Shown: positions 7,541 through 17,881, counted from the stretch's first letter. The stretch is 64,000 nt of DNA from Lachnospiraceae bacterium (GCA_017480195.1 JAFVBE010000038.1:62001-126000), one strand, 5' to 3'. The notes: generated by a model from the letters alone, not told the origin. Made by a program: numbers and translations.

Positions 7541-10500
7541 TTATTCTGTACGCAGAGCTGCAACAGGGTCACTCTTTGCTGCCTTTCGTGACGGTATTAT
7601 ACCACCAATTAAAGTCAAAATTACGGAAAGAATTATCAAAGCTATGCCACCCGAAATAGGAAGTGCCGCCCTGATAGGCTGTTCCGTAAATGATGCAATA
7701 ATATGGTTGATTGGTACAATTAAAATAATCGTTACAACAATACCCATAATGCCGGCAAGCAGACCAATTATAAATGTCTCCGCATTGAAAACCTGTGAGA
7801 TATTATGCTTCGATGCACCAATAGCTCGCAGTATACCAATTTCCTTACGGCGTTCCAACACGCTGATATAAGTTATGACACCAATCATAATAGAGGACAC
7901 CACAAGTGAAATAGATACAAAAGCAATAAGCACATAGGTAATGGCATTCGTAATATCCGTCACAGAACTCATTAATGTGCCTACAATATCAGTATAAGTA
8001 ATGACCTTATCCTCATCCTCTACTTTCATGCGTTCGTTATATGCATCTAATATTTCCTTAATTTTTTCCTTACTCTCAAAGTCAATCGGATAGATAGTAA
8101 TAGAGCTTGGGCTTTCCTGCTCTACATATGAGAGTTTTCTCAAGTTGCCCTCATAAGTAGCAGAATCTTCGTTAAGTAAAGCTGTGAAAAGCTCACTCAT
8201 CTCCTGCTCTGACATATTTAATGTAATTGCTTCTGCAAATGCTTCCTCGTCAAACGAAAAAGCATTCTGCATATTTTCACCCATGTTGCCCATAGCACTC
8301 TCCATGCCGGTCTTTATACGACTGCCAAGCACCTCCATAACACTCTGCATCATTGATTCCATAGCCTTAGCAAGACTTGAAGAAACCTCCTGTGAGTAAC
8401 TTCCCATAATCTGTGCCATACGACTTTCAAGCTCAGAGGTATCCAGACTTTCTGCCACTCCTGCTGCTATTATTGCAGAAGCCTCAGGAGTTGACAAATA
8501 ATCGGAAAAAGATGACAAAAGCTTTGTAGGATCCGGTGTCTTATTCTGCTCGGCATATGACAAATATCCGGTATAAAGCTGTACCATCAAGTTATTTAAC
8601 TGTTCATCAGTTATAGGAACAGTCATCAGATTATTAAGTATATTAGTTTCCGCCTGATTAATAATATTCTGCGCTCCCTCTGTAGCAAGATAATCTCCAA
8701 TATGTGCCTGCATATCCTCAGGTGTAATATATCCGTTAGCTATAGCCCATTCGGAATATCCGGTCATAAGACTTGTTCCAAGTGAAGTTAATTCTCCGGC
8801 ACTGATAACCTGCTGTCCTGAAGCCTGTATGATTACTCTGACATTATCCGCAATTATTAGTCTTGCACTTTCAGTTTGCAGATAATCACCTATGGCCGTC
8901 TGTAAATTAACATAGTTTGTTGATGGGTCACTTGCTGTATAAGCTAAATAGCCTGTTAAAATCTGCTGAAACATCTGCTGCTGTGCTTCCTCTGACATAT
9001 TGAATTTAACACCGCTCAATAAATCGGCTATATCTGATGAGGAAAGCTGTGGAAAATCCAGATTAAAATCACTCGGATTGACCACTGCAGATATATCTGT
9101 ATCTGACATATCAAGACCGGATAAATCAATGGCAAGTGCACTTTCATCTATCTTAAATGCTTCCTGCATCTTATCCTCATCTATTGCAAACATATCCTCT
9201 AAGCCCATCTCATCTCTCTCTTCATCCTCACCGAATTTCATTCCGGTAAATACATTAGTCTCTTTATCCGCAAGCTGTGCCTGTACAATCTCACTCTTTC
9301 CAGCTTCCTGCTGTACATATTCTGACAAAGTATAAGGATAATTAATACCAAGCTGCAGCATGGTGGTGACAGCATCTTCTTTAGGCTTTACGACTCCGAC
9401 TATAGTTACATTCTCACAGTTTTTTACAAGCTTTTCCATATATTCACTGTCTCCGGTTTTATCAGTCCATAGATTGTATTTTTCATCGTAAGAATATAAA
9501 TCTCCCGGATTAACCAGCTTGAAGGAAATACCTATAAGGTCTTCATATTTATAAGTATTTTCCTCTGTATCTATCTCTATCTCTTCTCCCCTCATAAATG
9601 CATCCACAATCTCATCAAGTTCGGCAGGGTCACGAAGTCCCATAGCATAAGTAGCAACATCTGCCAATGCACCATGTGAAGTAAGTACAACTATACACTC
9701 ATTATAATTTTGCGGCCATCGTCCTGCCATTACATCATACTGCCCTTCATAAAGTTCAGTATCCTTAGGCATTTCAAAAAAAACATTAGTACTGCTGACA
9801 GTAGATAAAATACTGCTCATAGAACCCGTATTACCAAAACCTAATGCAGAAAAAGTCTTGTCGGGATTAACCTGACGCACCATATCGCCATTTACCTGAT
9901 AGAGAAGCGGAGACACACCATAAGAATACTCTATCGCACGAGTTACTTCAGCCATGCCACTCTCAGGACTGTCAATATACTTTTTCAAAGATGCCAGGTC
10001 ATTTGAGGTAATGGTAGCAAAAGCCTTGGATGCCATCTTGATCTCCTGAACCTCTACATCTTCTCGTTCCTCAGTATCATCTGCAGATGCATATTCAGGC
10101 ATGAGAGATGATAAATCAAAGCCCTGACTGGTAATCTGTAGTGGGTATTCCTTAAGTGTTTCCTCTTCAACTGTTTTAATATATATATCTACACCATTTG
10201 AGAGTGATAGAATAAGTGCAATACCAATTATACCAATAGAACCTGCAAAAGCAACAAGCAAGGTTCTCGCAAGCTTAGTACGCAGGTTATTAAAGCTTAA
10301 AGATAAAGCAGTGAGAAATGACATAGAACTTTTACCCATATTTTTATGCACCGCTTCGTCATCATTTAATTCTTCATCAGATACCGGATTAGTGTCAGAA
10401 GTAATTACACCATCCTTAAGCCTGACTATACGATTCGCATACTGCTCTGCAAGCTCAGGGTTATGAGTTACCATTACTACCAGACGATCTTTTGCAACTT

Positions 10501-11056
10501 CTTTTAATAAATCCATAATCTGCACACTTGTTTCAGAATCAAGCGCACCGGTCGGCTCATCAGCAAGCAAAATTTCCGGATCATTTACCAACGCTCTGGC
10601 AATGGCAACACGCTGCATCTGACCTCCTGACATCTGACTTGGCAGCTTATGCATATGATCTTTTAAACCAACTTTAATAAGAGCCTCCTCAGCCTTCTTT
10701 CTTCGTTCCTTTTTCGAGACGCCGGATATGGTCAGTGCAAGCTCTACATTAGATAACACATTCTGGTGAGGAATCAGATTATAGCTTTGAAAGATAAAGC
10801 CTACCGCATGATTTCGATAAGAATCCCAATCTCTGTCAGAATATTTTTTTGTAGATATTCCGTTAATGATAAGATCACCCTCATTATAGCGATCCAAACC
10901 ACCAATTATATTCAGAAGTGTAGTCTTGCCTGAACCACTGGGACCAAGTATCGCTACAAATTCATTATCACGAAGCGCAAGGCTTACATTATTCAGTGCA
11001 AGCTGTATTCGTCCACCGGTTTTATATTCCTTTTTAATCCCCTTAATCTGAAGCAT
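7541..11056 (-). CDS. Large ABC transporter ATP-binding/permease fusion (MacB/FtsX type)
   Basis: 1171-residue protein. Residues 1-225 form a LolD/MacB ATPase: Walker A GPSGSGKTTLLN, signature [16 protein letters not shown], Walker B ILLADEPTGALDSE and H-loop VMVTHNPELA. A transmembrane helix follows at about 265-290 (LLVAFAGSIGIIGIALILSL). Then comes a very long extracellular domain of roughly 700 residues rich in acidic and helical sequence. Three closely spaced C-terminal helices make the FtsX permease (YVLIAFVSISLVVSSIMIGV, the RRKEIGILRAIGAS loop, and a final IALIILSVILTLIGG helix). It is much longer than MacB (about 650). Such proteins work as mechanotransmission exporters or cell-envelope signalling units rather than importers. 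The ligand is not predictable. Confidence 0.88.
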   Translation of the reverse strand: MLQIKGIKKEYKTGGRIQLALNNVSLALRDNEFVAILGPSGSGKTTLLNIIGGLDRYNEGDLIINGISTKKYSDRDWDSYRNHAVGFIFQSYNLIPHQNVLSNVELALTISGVSKKERRKKAEEALIKVGLKDHMHKLPSQMSGGQMQRVAIARALVNDPEILLADEPTGALDSETSVQIMDLLKEVAKDRLVVMVTHNPELAEQYANRIVRLKDGVITSDTNPVSDEELNDDEAVHKNMGKSSMSFLTALSLSFNNLRTKLARTLLVAFAGSIGIIGIALILSLSNGVDIYIKTVEEETLKEYPLQITSQGFDLSSLMPEYASADDTEEREDVEVQEIKMASKAFATITSNDLASLKKYIDSPESGMAEVTRAIEYSYGVSPLLYQVNGDMVRQVNPDKTFSALGFGNTGSMSSILSTVSSTNVFFEMPKDTELYEGQYDVMAGRWPQNYNECIVVLTSHGALADVATYAMGLRDPAELDEIVDAFMRGEEIEIDTEENTYKYEDLIGISFKLVNPGDLYSYDEKYNLWTDKTGDSEYMEKLVKNCENVTIVGVVKPKEDAVTTMLQLGINYPYTLSEYVQQEAGKSEIVQAQLADKETNVFTGMKFGEDEERDEMGLEDMFAIDEDKMQEAFKIDESALAIDLSGLDMSDTDISAVVNPSDFNLDFPQLSSSDIADLLSGVKFNMSEEAQQQMFQQILTGYLAYTASDPSTNYVNLQTAIGDYLQTESARLIIADNVRVIIQASGQQVISAGELTSLGTSLMTGYSEWAIANGYITPEDMQAHIGDYLATEGAQNIINQAETNILNNLMTVPITDEQLNNLMVQLYTGYLSYAEQNKTPDPTKLLSSFSDYLSTPEASAIIAAGVAESLDTSELESRMAQIMGSYSQEVSSSLAKAMESMMQSVMEVLGSRIKTGMESAMGNMGENMQNAFSFDEEAFAEAITLNMSEQEMSELFTALLNEDSATYEGNLRKLSYVEQESPSSITIYPIDFESKEKIKEILDAYNERMKVEDEDKVITYTDIVGTLMSSVTDITNAITYVLIAFVSISLVVSSIMIGVITYISVLERRKEIGILRAIGASKHNISQVFNAETFIIGLLAGIMGIVVTIILIVPINHIIASFTEQPIRAALPISGGIALIILSVILTLIGGIIPSRKAAKSDPVAALRTE

Positions 11057-11204
11057 AATACTATTTCCTTTCTTCCAAATATATCTGTAATTTTTATTAA
11101 TTAATTGCTGTCACTCTCTCCGAAAAACCGCGTATATATTAATTGTGCTCAATTTATTTTTACAAAGCCAATTTTAGCATTTAGTTAAAAAAAAGTAAAG
11201 TATT

Positions 11205-11900
11205 TTAATTTAACAGCAGCTCAAGCTGTTCATTAAGCACATCTTCATCGATTGTTCCTATCTGATACACTTGTGGCACTCCGTCCTTATCTATAAAAAA
11301 TGTCATTGGTATCGAAGACACACCATAGGTGTATGCACCATCGTATTCTGTATCAAAGCCTATCGGAAAACTGAAACCTTTATCCTCTACAAATGCTCTT
11401 GCGCTCTCAACTGTATCTCTGCTCCCATCTGTAATATCTATAATAAGGAAATTAATATCCTCACCATATTTTTGATAAGCAGTATCAAAGTATGGCATCT
11501 CCATCTGACATGGACCGCACCATGTCGCCCAGAAATTAAGTACTACAGGCTTTCCAAAATAATCCGACAAATGTGCCTCCTCCCCATCGTTATTTAAAAA
11601 CTTAAAATCCGGTGCAGTCATTACCTGCTCATCATCTGTACCATTCACAGATAAATCCTCTGTATCCTCTGCCTCACTCACAGTCGAATCACCTTCCTGC
11701 TTCGTTTCCTGTACAGCATCTGACTCCCCTGCAACAGCTTCTTCTGTATCATTTACTAAATCTGTGTTTTCAGCAGTTTTTTCATTATCTGTTTTTTTAT
11801 ACTTATATCTGCCTGACAGATAGTGGTATCCGAATGTTGCACCTGCAAGCAGTATAACCAATACCAATACAGATATTATTATCTTTACATATTTATTCAT
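11205..11900 (-). CDS. TlpA/ResA-like membrane-anchored thioredoxin
   Basis: Extracytoplasmic thiol-disulfide protein of 231 residues. An N-terminal membrane helix (IIISVLVLVILLAGATFGY) is followed by an acidic spacer to about residue 95 and a thioredoxin-like AhpC/TlpA domain. The active site is FWATWCGPCQMEMP and the cis-Pro loop is SSIPMTFFID. The gene is 19 bp from ccdA, whose product passes electrons across the membrane to such thioredoxins. The pair probably reduces disulfides in exported proteins. The start has GAGG 6 nt upstream. Confidence 0.9.
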   Translation of the reverse strand: MNKYVKIIISVLVLVILLAGATFGYHYLSGRYKYKKTDNEKTAENTDLVNDTEEAVAGESDAVQETKQEGDSTVSEAEDTEDLSVNGTDDEQVMTAPDFKFLNNDGEEAHLSDYFGKPVVLNFWATWCGPCQMEMPYFDTAYQKYGEDINFLIIDITDGSRDTVESARAFVEDKGFSFPIGFDTEYDGAYTYGVSSIPMTFFIDKDGVPQVYQIGTIDEDVLNEQLELLLN

Positions 11901-11919
11901 TGCTTACCTCATCAAACCT

Positions 11920-12603
11920 TCAAACAACCGAAAGTACCGCAAGCAGCTTATTCAGCCAGCCCACAGCCATCATTATCCCGACTACAATTAAAAAGCTTCC
12001 ACATATTATGTTTATTATTCTATAATGTTTTTTAATAAAGTCAAATAAATTTTTCAACTCACTAATTAATACAGCGGATATAATATAAGGCAGTCCCATA
12101 CCAAGTGAATATACAAGCAACAGACCAAAGCCTTTCCATGCCCCCTGCGCAGTAGATGCCATCATAAGCGCTGCGCCTAAGAAGCTTCCTACACAAGGTG
12201 TGATACTTATTGAAAAAATCATACCGAATAAAAAAGCTGAAAATACACTTTTTACTTCAACCGGTTTATAAGACTTTCCAAAAAAAGGAAGATGAATTAT
12301 CTCCATAAACGAAAGTCCGAGTATAATGACTATACCCCCACATATTATATTTACAATTCTCTGATAATGTATAAGAAGCATACCGATAGAACCTGCAAAG
12401 ACACCCAGCAGGCAGAAAATCAATGTAAAGCCGGCAACAAAGGAACAGGCTCCGGGTAATGCCGAAAGCCTGTGGCTGTTGTTGTCTTCTCTTTCATTCC
12501 CTGATGCACCTGCAAAATAACCAATATATATCGGCAGCATCGGGAGCATACAGGGTGATATAAATGATATTATTCCTTCGAGAAAGGTAATAAGATATTC
12601 CAT
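11920..12603 (-). CDS. ccdA: CcdA-type thiol:disulfide interchange membrane protein
   Basis: Six-helix DsbD/CcdA membrane protein of 227 residues that carries electrons from cytoplasmic thioredoxin to the outside. The two redox Cys motifs are visible: FISPCMLPMLPIYIGYFAG near residue 18 and SISITPCVGSFLGAALMMA in the middle. The size is normal. It begins 1 bp after the potD stop and is followed by the TlpA-like gene, so the three appear co-transcribed even though the pot and ccdA functions are unrelated. No good ribosome site is visible before its ATG, which suggests translational coupling to potD. Confidence 0.9.
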   Translation of the reverse strand: MEYLITFLEGIISFISPCMLPMLPIYIGYFAGASGNEREDNNSHRLSALPGACSFVAGFTLIFCLLGVFAGSIGMLLIHYQRIVNIICGGIVIILGLSFMEIIHLPFFGKSYKPVEVKSVFSAFLFGMIFSISITPCVGSFLGAALMMASTAQGAWKGFGLLLVYSLGMGLPYIISAVLISELKNLFDFIKKHYRIINIICGSFLIVVGIMMAVGWLNKLLAVLSVV

Positions 12604-12604
12604 A

Positions 12605-13672
12605 TTAATTCGCTGCCTTTATCTTAGTCCAAAGCTCTGCAAAATACGCCTTAGTCTCTGAATCCTGATATCTGAACACCTCATCATTCGCTCGTGTCAT
12701 ATCAGGTATATATGCATCTATTCCCTTGTAATCATCTGCTGCCGCCTTCTCTCTGGCCTTTACCACAGGAGAGGTATATCCTACCTCGGCAGTGTTGGCA
12801 TAAGCATTATCCTCATCCAGCATAAAGTTAATAAACTGATGAGCAAGTTCTGTCTCAGTACAATCCTTAGTGATAATCATTGCATCATTCCAGATATTAG
12901 TTCCCTCCTCCGGAGCGTAGAAGGCAAGATCTTCATTTTCAGACATAATATAAGTTGCATCTCCCGAATATACTATAGCAAGAGCCTTGTTGCCCGATAT
13001 CATATTATCTATGACATCATCACCAGCATATACAGGTTCCATAGTATCCCTTTGCTCTGCAAGCCATTCGTATGCCTTGTCTATCTCAGTCCTATCAGTT
13101 GTATTCATGGAATATCCGAGAGCCTTAAGCGCAATCATAAAGGAATCTCGCTCCGAGTCATACATATAAATCATTCCCTTGTACTTCTCATTCTTGAGTA
13201 TATCCCAGCCGGCCTTCAAATCAGCCTCATCAACCACCGTTGTATCATATAAGATACCTACATTTCCGTAGAAATAAGGTACCGAATACTCGTTATTCGG
13301 GTCGCAGGCAAGACCTAATACATTTTCATCCAGACCGGAGGCATTAGGTATAAGATTCCAGTCAATCTTCTGAAGCGCATCCTCCTTGATAAGTCTTTCT
13401 ATCATATAATCAGAAGGAATTATGACATCATACTTCTCTCCACTTTGTACCTTCGTGTACATTGATTCATTTGAATCAAAGGTTTCGTATACAACCTTAC
13501 AGTTATACTCTTTTTCAAAGTCATGCAAAAGCTCTGTATCAATATACTCTCCTGCATTGTATACCTTTAAGGTCTTTTTGCTGTCGCCTCCACAGCCCGC
13601 AAGAAGACTCATACTAAGAGCCATAACCATAGCTGCACCTGTTATCTTCTTAATGAAACTACTTTTCTTCAA
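12605..13672 (-). CDS. potD: Spermidine/putrescine ABC transporter substrate-binding lipoprotein
   Basis: Polyamine-binding lipoprotein of 355 residues: signal with lipobox LLAGC near residue 26, then KTLKVYNAGEYIDTELLHDF, the PotD opening. GEKYDVIIPSDYMIERLIKE and VPYFYGNVGILYD are further PotD landmarks. Acidic residues needed for amine binding lie in the usual places (for example SDYM, GDATY, and NIWNDAMIITKD). It overlaps the end of potC by 14 bp, which implies coupled translation. It is the last gene of potABCD. Confidence 0.95.
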   Translation of the reverse strand: MKKSSFIKKITGAAMVMALSMSLLAGCGGDSKKTLKVYNAGEYIDTELLHDFEKEYNCKVVYETFDSNESMYTKVQSGEKYDVIIPSDYMIERLIKEDALQKIDWNLIPNASGLDENVLGLACDPNNEYSVPYFYGNVGILYDTTVVDEADLKAGWDILKNEKYKGMIYMYDSERDSFMIALKALGYSMNTTDRTEIDKAYEWLAEQRDTMEPVYAGDDVIDNMISGNKALAIVYSGDATYIMSENEDLAFYAPEEGTNIWNDAMIITKDCTETELAHQFINFMLDEDNAYANTAEVGYTSPVVKAREKAAADDYKGIDAYIPDMTRANDEVFRYQDSETKAYFAELWTKIKAAN

Positions 13673-14471
13673 TTCTTAATTCCTCCTTATCCCTTCTTCT
13701 CTTTTTGGCTATCGCCGGTATGGCGTTTACCAGAACTATAGTTATAACTAAAACCAAGATAACTATAGTAGATAAAGCATTTATCGTAGGGTTAGTTCTC
13801 TTCGTCATATTGTATACCACTATGGATATATTCGATACGCCATTTCCTGTTACAAAATATGAGATTACAAAGTCATCAAAGGACATCGTAAACGCAAGTA
13901 AAACTCCAGCAAATATTCCCTCTTTAAGCATTGGAAGTATAACCTTGGTAAGTGCCTGGACAGGCGTTGCCCCTAAGTCCATAGCTGCATTCGCCAGATT
14001 CGGATCCATAGTCCTCACCTTTGGATATACGCTTGTTATAACATAAGGTGTACAGAATGCTATATGTGCGAGCAGCATGGTAAGATATCCCTTTTCCAGA
14101 TGAAAGGCGGAAAAAAGTATCATAAGTCCTATCGCCGTAACTATATCGGGATTCATAATAGGTATGTTATTTACATTTAGAATAAGTTCTTTTAATATCT
14201 TACGATTCTTCGATAAGCCTATAGATGTAAGTGTTCCAAGCACTGTAGAAATAATAGTAGCAAGTACAGCTATGGAAACCGACACCCATACAGCCTGCAT
14301 TATCTCGCTGCTCTCAAAAAGGTTCTGATACCATCTTAATGAAAAGCTGTTAAATTTTGTAAGCGACTTAGACGAATTAAATGAGTAAATCATCGTCACC
14401 ACTATAGGCAGATATAAAAATATAAAACAAAGTGCTATGTAAAGGACGGCACCTATTTTTTTCTTCTTCAT
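13659..14471 (-). CDS. potC: Spermidine/putrescine ABC transporter permease PotC
   Basis: Second membrane subunit of the polyamine importer, 270 residues and about six helices. It starts MKKKKIGAVLYIALCFIFLY with the conserved LPIVVTMIYSFNSSKS. The binding-protein-dependent permease loop that meets the ATPase is AAMDLGATPVQALTKVILPM. It ends with a positively charged tail. It is 3 bp from potB and overlaps potD. Assignment as PotC rather than PotB rests on gene order A-B-C-D and the short N-terminus. Confidence 0.94.
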   Translation of the reverse strand: MKKKKIGAVLYIALCFIFLYLPIVVTMIYSFNSSKSLTKFNSFSLRWYQNLFESSEIMQAVWVSVSIAVLATIISTVLGTLTSIGLSKNRKILKELILNVNNIPIMNPDIVTAIGLMILFSAFHLEKGYLTMLLAHIAFCTPYVITSVYPKVRTMDPNLANAAMDLGATPVQALTKVILPMLKEGIFAGVLLAFTMSFDDFVISYFVTGNGVSNISIVVYNMTKRTNPTINALSTIVILVLVITIVLVNAIPAIAKKRRRDKEELRIEEK

Positions 14472-14474
14472 AGG

Positions 14475-15302
14475 CTACTCCTCCTCTATATCATCCTTAT
14501 CAATCTTCTTCATAAAGGTAATGGATATAAGTATAATAAATGCAAGTATAACCGATATTGCACTTCCGAAATTCCAGTCACCTATGGAGATAAATTGATT
14601 TTCTATAAGGTTACCAATCAGTGTATACTGTCCACCACCTAAAAGCTTCGGTATGACGAAGGTGGATATCGACAGAAGAAATGTCATAATCACACCATTT
14701 AAAACTCCCGGTATCGACAGTTTAAATGTAACATTCCAAAAGGTCTTGAATTTATTTGCTCCCAAATCATGCGCCGCCTCAATAAGAGAATGGTCCATCT
14801 TACTAAGCGAAGTATAGATAGGTATTACCATAAATGGAAGTAAATCACTTACCAAGCCAAGCACGACAGCGAAATCTGTATACATCATATTGACCGGTTC
14901 AAATCCAAGCTTCATAAGCACGGTATTGATAAGTCCGTTATCTGATAAAAGCGAAATCCATGCATAAGTCCTAAGCAGAGTATTAATCCACATAGGAATT
15001 GTTACAAAAAGTATGAGTACGCTCTGAACCTTCTCACTAAAACCGCTTATCAAATAAGCCAGTGTATATCCAAGTAAAAGACATATAACCACGGACAGTA
15101 TTCCAAGTTTAAATGACTTCACAAATACCGCAACATATATCGGCTCTGTCATCCTCTTAAAGTTCTCAAATGTAAACTGTATGTTAAGCAGTTCATTTCC
15201 TCCCTTGGTAACCGAATAAAGCAGTATCAGTAAAAGCGGAAGAAGAACAATAATCACCGCCCATATTATGTAAGGAATAATCATTTTCTTAAAATGCTTC
15301 AT
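14475..15302 (-). CDS. potB: Spermidine/putrescine ABC transporter permease PotB
   Basis: First membrane subunit of the polyamine importer, 275 residues. It starts with a helix (IIPYIIWAVIIVLLPLLLIL) followed by the TFENFKRMTEPIYVAVFVKS segment typical of PotB. The EAA-type coupling loop is LIEAAHDLGANKFKTFWNVT. MWINTLLRTYAWISLLSDNG is a strong PotB landmark. The stop of potA directly abuts its start, and it lies 3 bp from potC. Confidence 0.94.
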   Translation of the reverse strand: MKHFKKMIIPYIIWAVIIVLLPLLLILLYSVTKGGNELLNIQFTFENFKRMTEPIYVAVFVKSFKLGILSVVICLLLGYTLAYLISGFSEKVQSVLILFVTIPMWINTLLRTYAWISLLSDNGLINTVLMKLGFEPVNMMYTDFAVVLGLVSDLLPFMVIPIYTSLSKMDHSLIEAAHDLGANKFKTFWNVTFKLSIPGVLNGVIMTFLLSISTFVIPKLLGGGQYTLIGNLIENQFISIGDWNFGSAISVILAFIILISITFMKKIDKDDIEEE

Positions 15303-16361
15303 CTACTTGCCTCCGGTTTCCCAATCCATCCTGTACATTACATGTATATCATCCGGTCCGAATTTAAGACCGACCTCAAGTCCTACATCAAAATAATCTG
15401 TCGTATGAATCAGATAATTTCTATTCTTTGTCTCAACCACTATCTCATGATGAACGCCCTTAAATATTATGGAGGTTACCTTGCCCGTAATCTTCGCATC
15501 CTTAGGCTTCACTATATCTATATCTTCAGGTCGGATAACAACCTCGACGGCCTCGTTATTCTTGAAACCCTTATCCACACATTCGAATTTATTGCCATCA
15601 AATTCTACCAGACAATCCTTAATCATAGTTGCCTCTATAATATTGGACTCTCCGATAAAGCTTGCTACGAACCTGTTCTCCGGCTCGTTATAAATATCCT
15701 CAGGAGTACCTACCTGTTGTATTATACCCTCATGCATAACTACTACGGTGTCCGACATGGATAGTGCTTCCTCCTGGTCGTGTGTTACAAATATAAATGT
15801 AATCCCGACCTCCTTCTGAATCTTCTTAAGCTCTGCCTGCATCTCCTTACGAAGCTTCGCGTCAAGCGCTCCAAGCGGCTCATCCAAAAGTAAAACCTTA
15901 GGTTCATTAACAAGCGCTCGCGCTATGGCAACTCTCTGCTGCTGTCCTCCGGACAGTTTTGTAACATCACGATTATCAAAGCCTTCCAGACCAACTAATT
16001 TAAGCATTCTTTTTACCTTATGCTCGATAAGCTTTTTGTCCATCTTTTTAATCTTAAGACCAAAAGCAACATTATCATATACATCTAAAAACGGGAATAA
16101 CGAATATTTCTGAAATACTGTATTAACCTCTCTCTTGTATGACGGGATTTTAGACACATCAACACCATCGAAGATAACCTCGCCACTGCTCGGTTCTTCA
16201 AATCCTGCTATAATTCTAAGTGTTGTCGTCTTACCACAGCCCGAAGGACCAAGAAGTGTAAGAAACTCATTCTTATGAATATTTAAGTCTATTCCTTTTA
16301 AAACCTGCTGCTCACCAAAGTTTTTACTAAGACCTTTTAGTTCAATTAAAACTTCGCTCAT
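15303..16361 (-). CDS. potA: Spermidine/putrescine ABC transporter ATP-binding protein PotA
   Basis: ATPase of the polyamine importer, 352 residues. The nucleotide domain spans about 1-235: Walker [17 protein letters not shown], signature [15 protein letters not shown], Walker [16 protein letters not shown] and H-loop [16 protein letters not shown]-terminal TOBE regulatory domain (about 270-345) begins near [12 protein letters not shown]. It is the first gene of potABCD; the promoter should lie in the 100 bp upstream, where no riboswitch was recognised. Confidence 0.95.
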   Translation of the reverse strand: MSEVLIELKGLSKNFGEQQVLKGIDLNIHKNEFLTLLGPSGCGKTTTLRIIAGFEEPSSGEVIFDGVDVSKIPSYKREVNTVFQKYSLFPFLDVYDNVAFGLKIKKMDKKLIEHKVKRMLKLVGLEGFDNRDVTKLSGGQQQRVAIARALVNEPKVLLLDEPLGALDAKLRKEMQAELKKIQKEVGITFIFVTHDQEEALSMSDTVVVMHEGIIQQVGTPEDIYNEPENRFVASFIGESNIIEATMIKDCLVEFDGNKFECVDKGFKNNEAVEVVIRPEDIDIVKPKDAKITGKVTSIIFKGVHHEIVVETKNRNYLIHTTDYFDVGLEVGLKFGPDDIHVMYRMDWETGGK

Positions 16362-16477
16362 TTACTTCCTCCCTGCATACAATTTCCTCGAAAAACCTAA
16401 CACAATGAGGATATTATACAATGCTTATTCATCAAAGTAAATAACAAAGTTTTACAAAATTTTACTTGAAAAACATC

Positions 16478-17314
16478 CTATTCTGTCTCCTCAACATAAT
16501 CCGGATTATTTTCACATTTTTTGTTATTACAGTTCTCACATATGCCCTCACATATCTGCTCAGGATTTTCCGTAAGAATAGCATAAAACACTACACTTTT
16601 GGTAGGTGTCATAACACCATAGCTATTAGCGGATACACAATCAGGTTTCTTCTGCACATTCGGAGCATCTATAACCCCTGTTTCTTCTGTAAATACTTTT
16701 TCCGGGAAAACATTGCTGTCACTATAGTTTTCATCTGTATTTTCTTCATTATTTTTTGCCGTGACTTCATTACTGTCAGATATGTTCTTTTTTAAACTCT
16801 TCTTATCATTTTTTTTATCTTCAGCCTTTGTTTTATCAAATATTTTCCTTTCAATGCCTGTCTTATCGGCACTATATATCTCCGTAAGAAGCTCAGGTAT
16901 CTTCTCTGTAGATATTTCATCACCGATAAATACATATCTTTTTACATACCTTCTGTGATATTTGGCATAGGTCAGATTGAATTCCACATACATATTCATA
17001 AGCATTTCATTTGTTATGCAGTCTAACATATAGGATTTATCGAGCTTTCCATCCTTAGTATACTTATCCTTAATCTCATCCGGTCCGCTTCCTAATGTAA
17101 GTACTACAATTGCAGCAGGGTTATCATCTATCACCTTATGTCCGGTTACACGCTGGTTAATCCTGTATGCTGCCATTGGAGCAATTACATCATTCAGCCT
17201 TTCATATATATTTATAAGCGTCCCCTTATCCTTTTTTTCAAAATGATATCTGTCAATCACACCGTCTATAAATTTCTCAACATTTGGCTGCTTAGCTGAT
17301 AGTCTGATTCTCAT
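16478..17314 (-). CDS. Putative protein related to the B12-dependent methionine synthase activation domain
   Basis: About 279 residues, not firmly recognised. The first half contains AAIVVLTLGSGPDEIKDKY followed by MLDCITNEMLM, the pattern of small Firmicutes proteins related to the activation domain of MetH. The last 60 residues contain SYGVMTPTKSVVFYAIL and a CxxC...C cluster CENCNNKKC, which also fits that family. Between them lies a low-complexity Lys/Asn/Glu-rich insert (about 165-215) that the family lacks. The start at 17314 (MRIRLSAKQ) is chosen because GGAGG lies 5 nt upstream. It stands alone. The function would be reactivation of oxidised B12, but the assignment is tentative. Confidence 0.45.
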   Translation of the reverse strand: MRIRLSAKQPNVEKFIDGVIDRYHFEKKDKGTLINIYERLNDVIAPMAAYRINQRVTGHKVIDDNPAAIVVLTLGSGPDEIKDKYTKDGKLDKSYMLDCITNEMLMNMYVEFNLTYAKYHRRYVKRYVFIGDEISTEKIPELLTEIYSADKTGIERKIFDKTKAEDKKNDKKSLKKNISDSNEVTAKNNEENTDENYSDSNVFPEKVFTEETGVIDAPNVQKKPDCVSANSYGVMTPTKSVVFYAILTENPEQICEGICENCNNKKCENNPDYVEETE

Positions 17315-17475
17315 AAAGGCCTCCATAAACAACTTGATAAATTATTATATACCCATATATATCCAATTTAAAACAATTTTTGTGAATAATTTAATATTTA
17401 TATGGATTATTTACAATAATTTTGTTATAATATACTATATGATTGAACGAAATATTATTTTTTTGGAGGTTATAT

Positions 17476-17859
17476 ATGCACGAGAAAAGAAAAAATAAAA
17501 GACTTCCCATCAAGCTTAAATTAGAGGTATCAAACCTTTTTAAACAGGATGGAATCCACATTGACGCACTCGACACAGAGATAGAAGTATTTGATATTTC
17601 AAAGGCAGGCATCGGATTTATGTCAGTAAGCAAGCTTCCAACCGATTACTACTTCAATGCCACACTTGAATTTGACAACAGCGAATACATAATACTATCT
17701 GTAGTAAAAATCTTATACAGAACCCAGATCGGTGACTATGGTTACAGATATGGTTGTGAGTTTATCGGTTTACCATCCATGTATGACCATGTATTTGATG
17801 AATACGCTGAAAGCCTCGGAGATGACGCGGAACCTGAGATAGAAGTCGAGCAGAAGTAA
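17476..17859 (+). CDS. PilZ-domain (c-di-GMP-binding) protein
   Basis: Small cytoplasmic protein of 127 residues consisting of one PilZ domain with an acidic tail. The c-di-GMP motifs are present: the Arg-rich N-terminal loop EKRKNKRLP (RxxxR type) and DISKAGIGFM (D/NxSxxG type). The start at 17476 follows GGAGG by 6 nt. It is the first plus-strand gene in the window and is divergent from the preceding gene. A c-di-GMP riboswitch at 48 kb shows that this second messenger is used in the organism. The target of this effector is unknown. Confidence 0.85.
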   Translation: MHEKRKNKRLPIKLKLEVSNLFKQDGIHIDALDTEIEVFDISKAGIGFMSVSKLPTDYYFNATLEFDNSEYIILSVVKILYRTQIGDYGYRYGCEFIGLPSMYDHVFDEYAESLGDDAEPEIEVEQK

Positions 17860-17881
17860 AATATATAGTATATTAACAATT

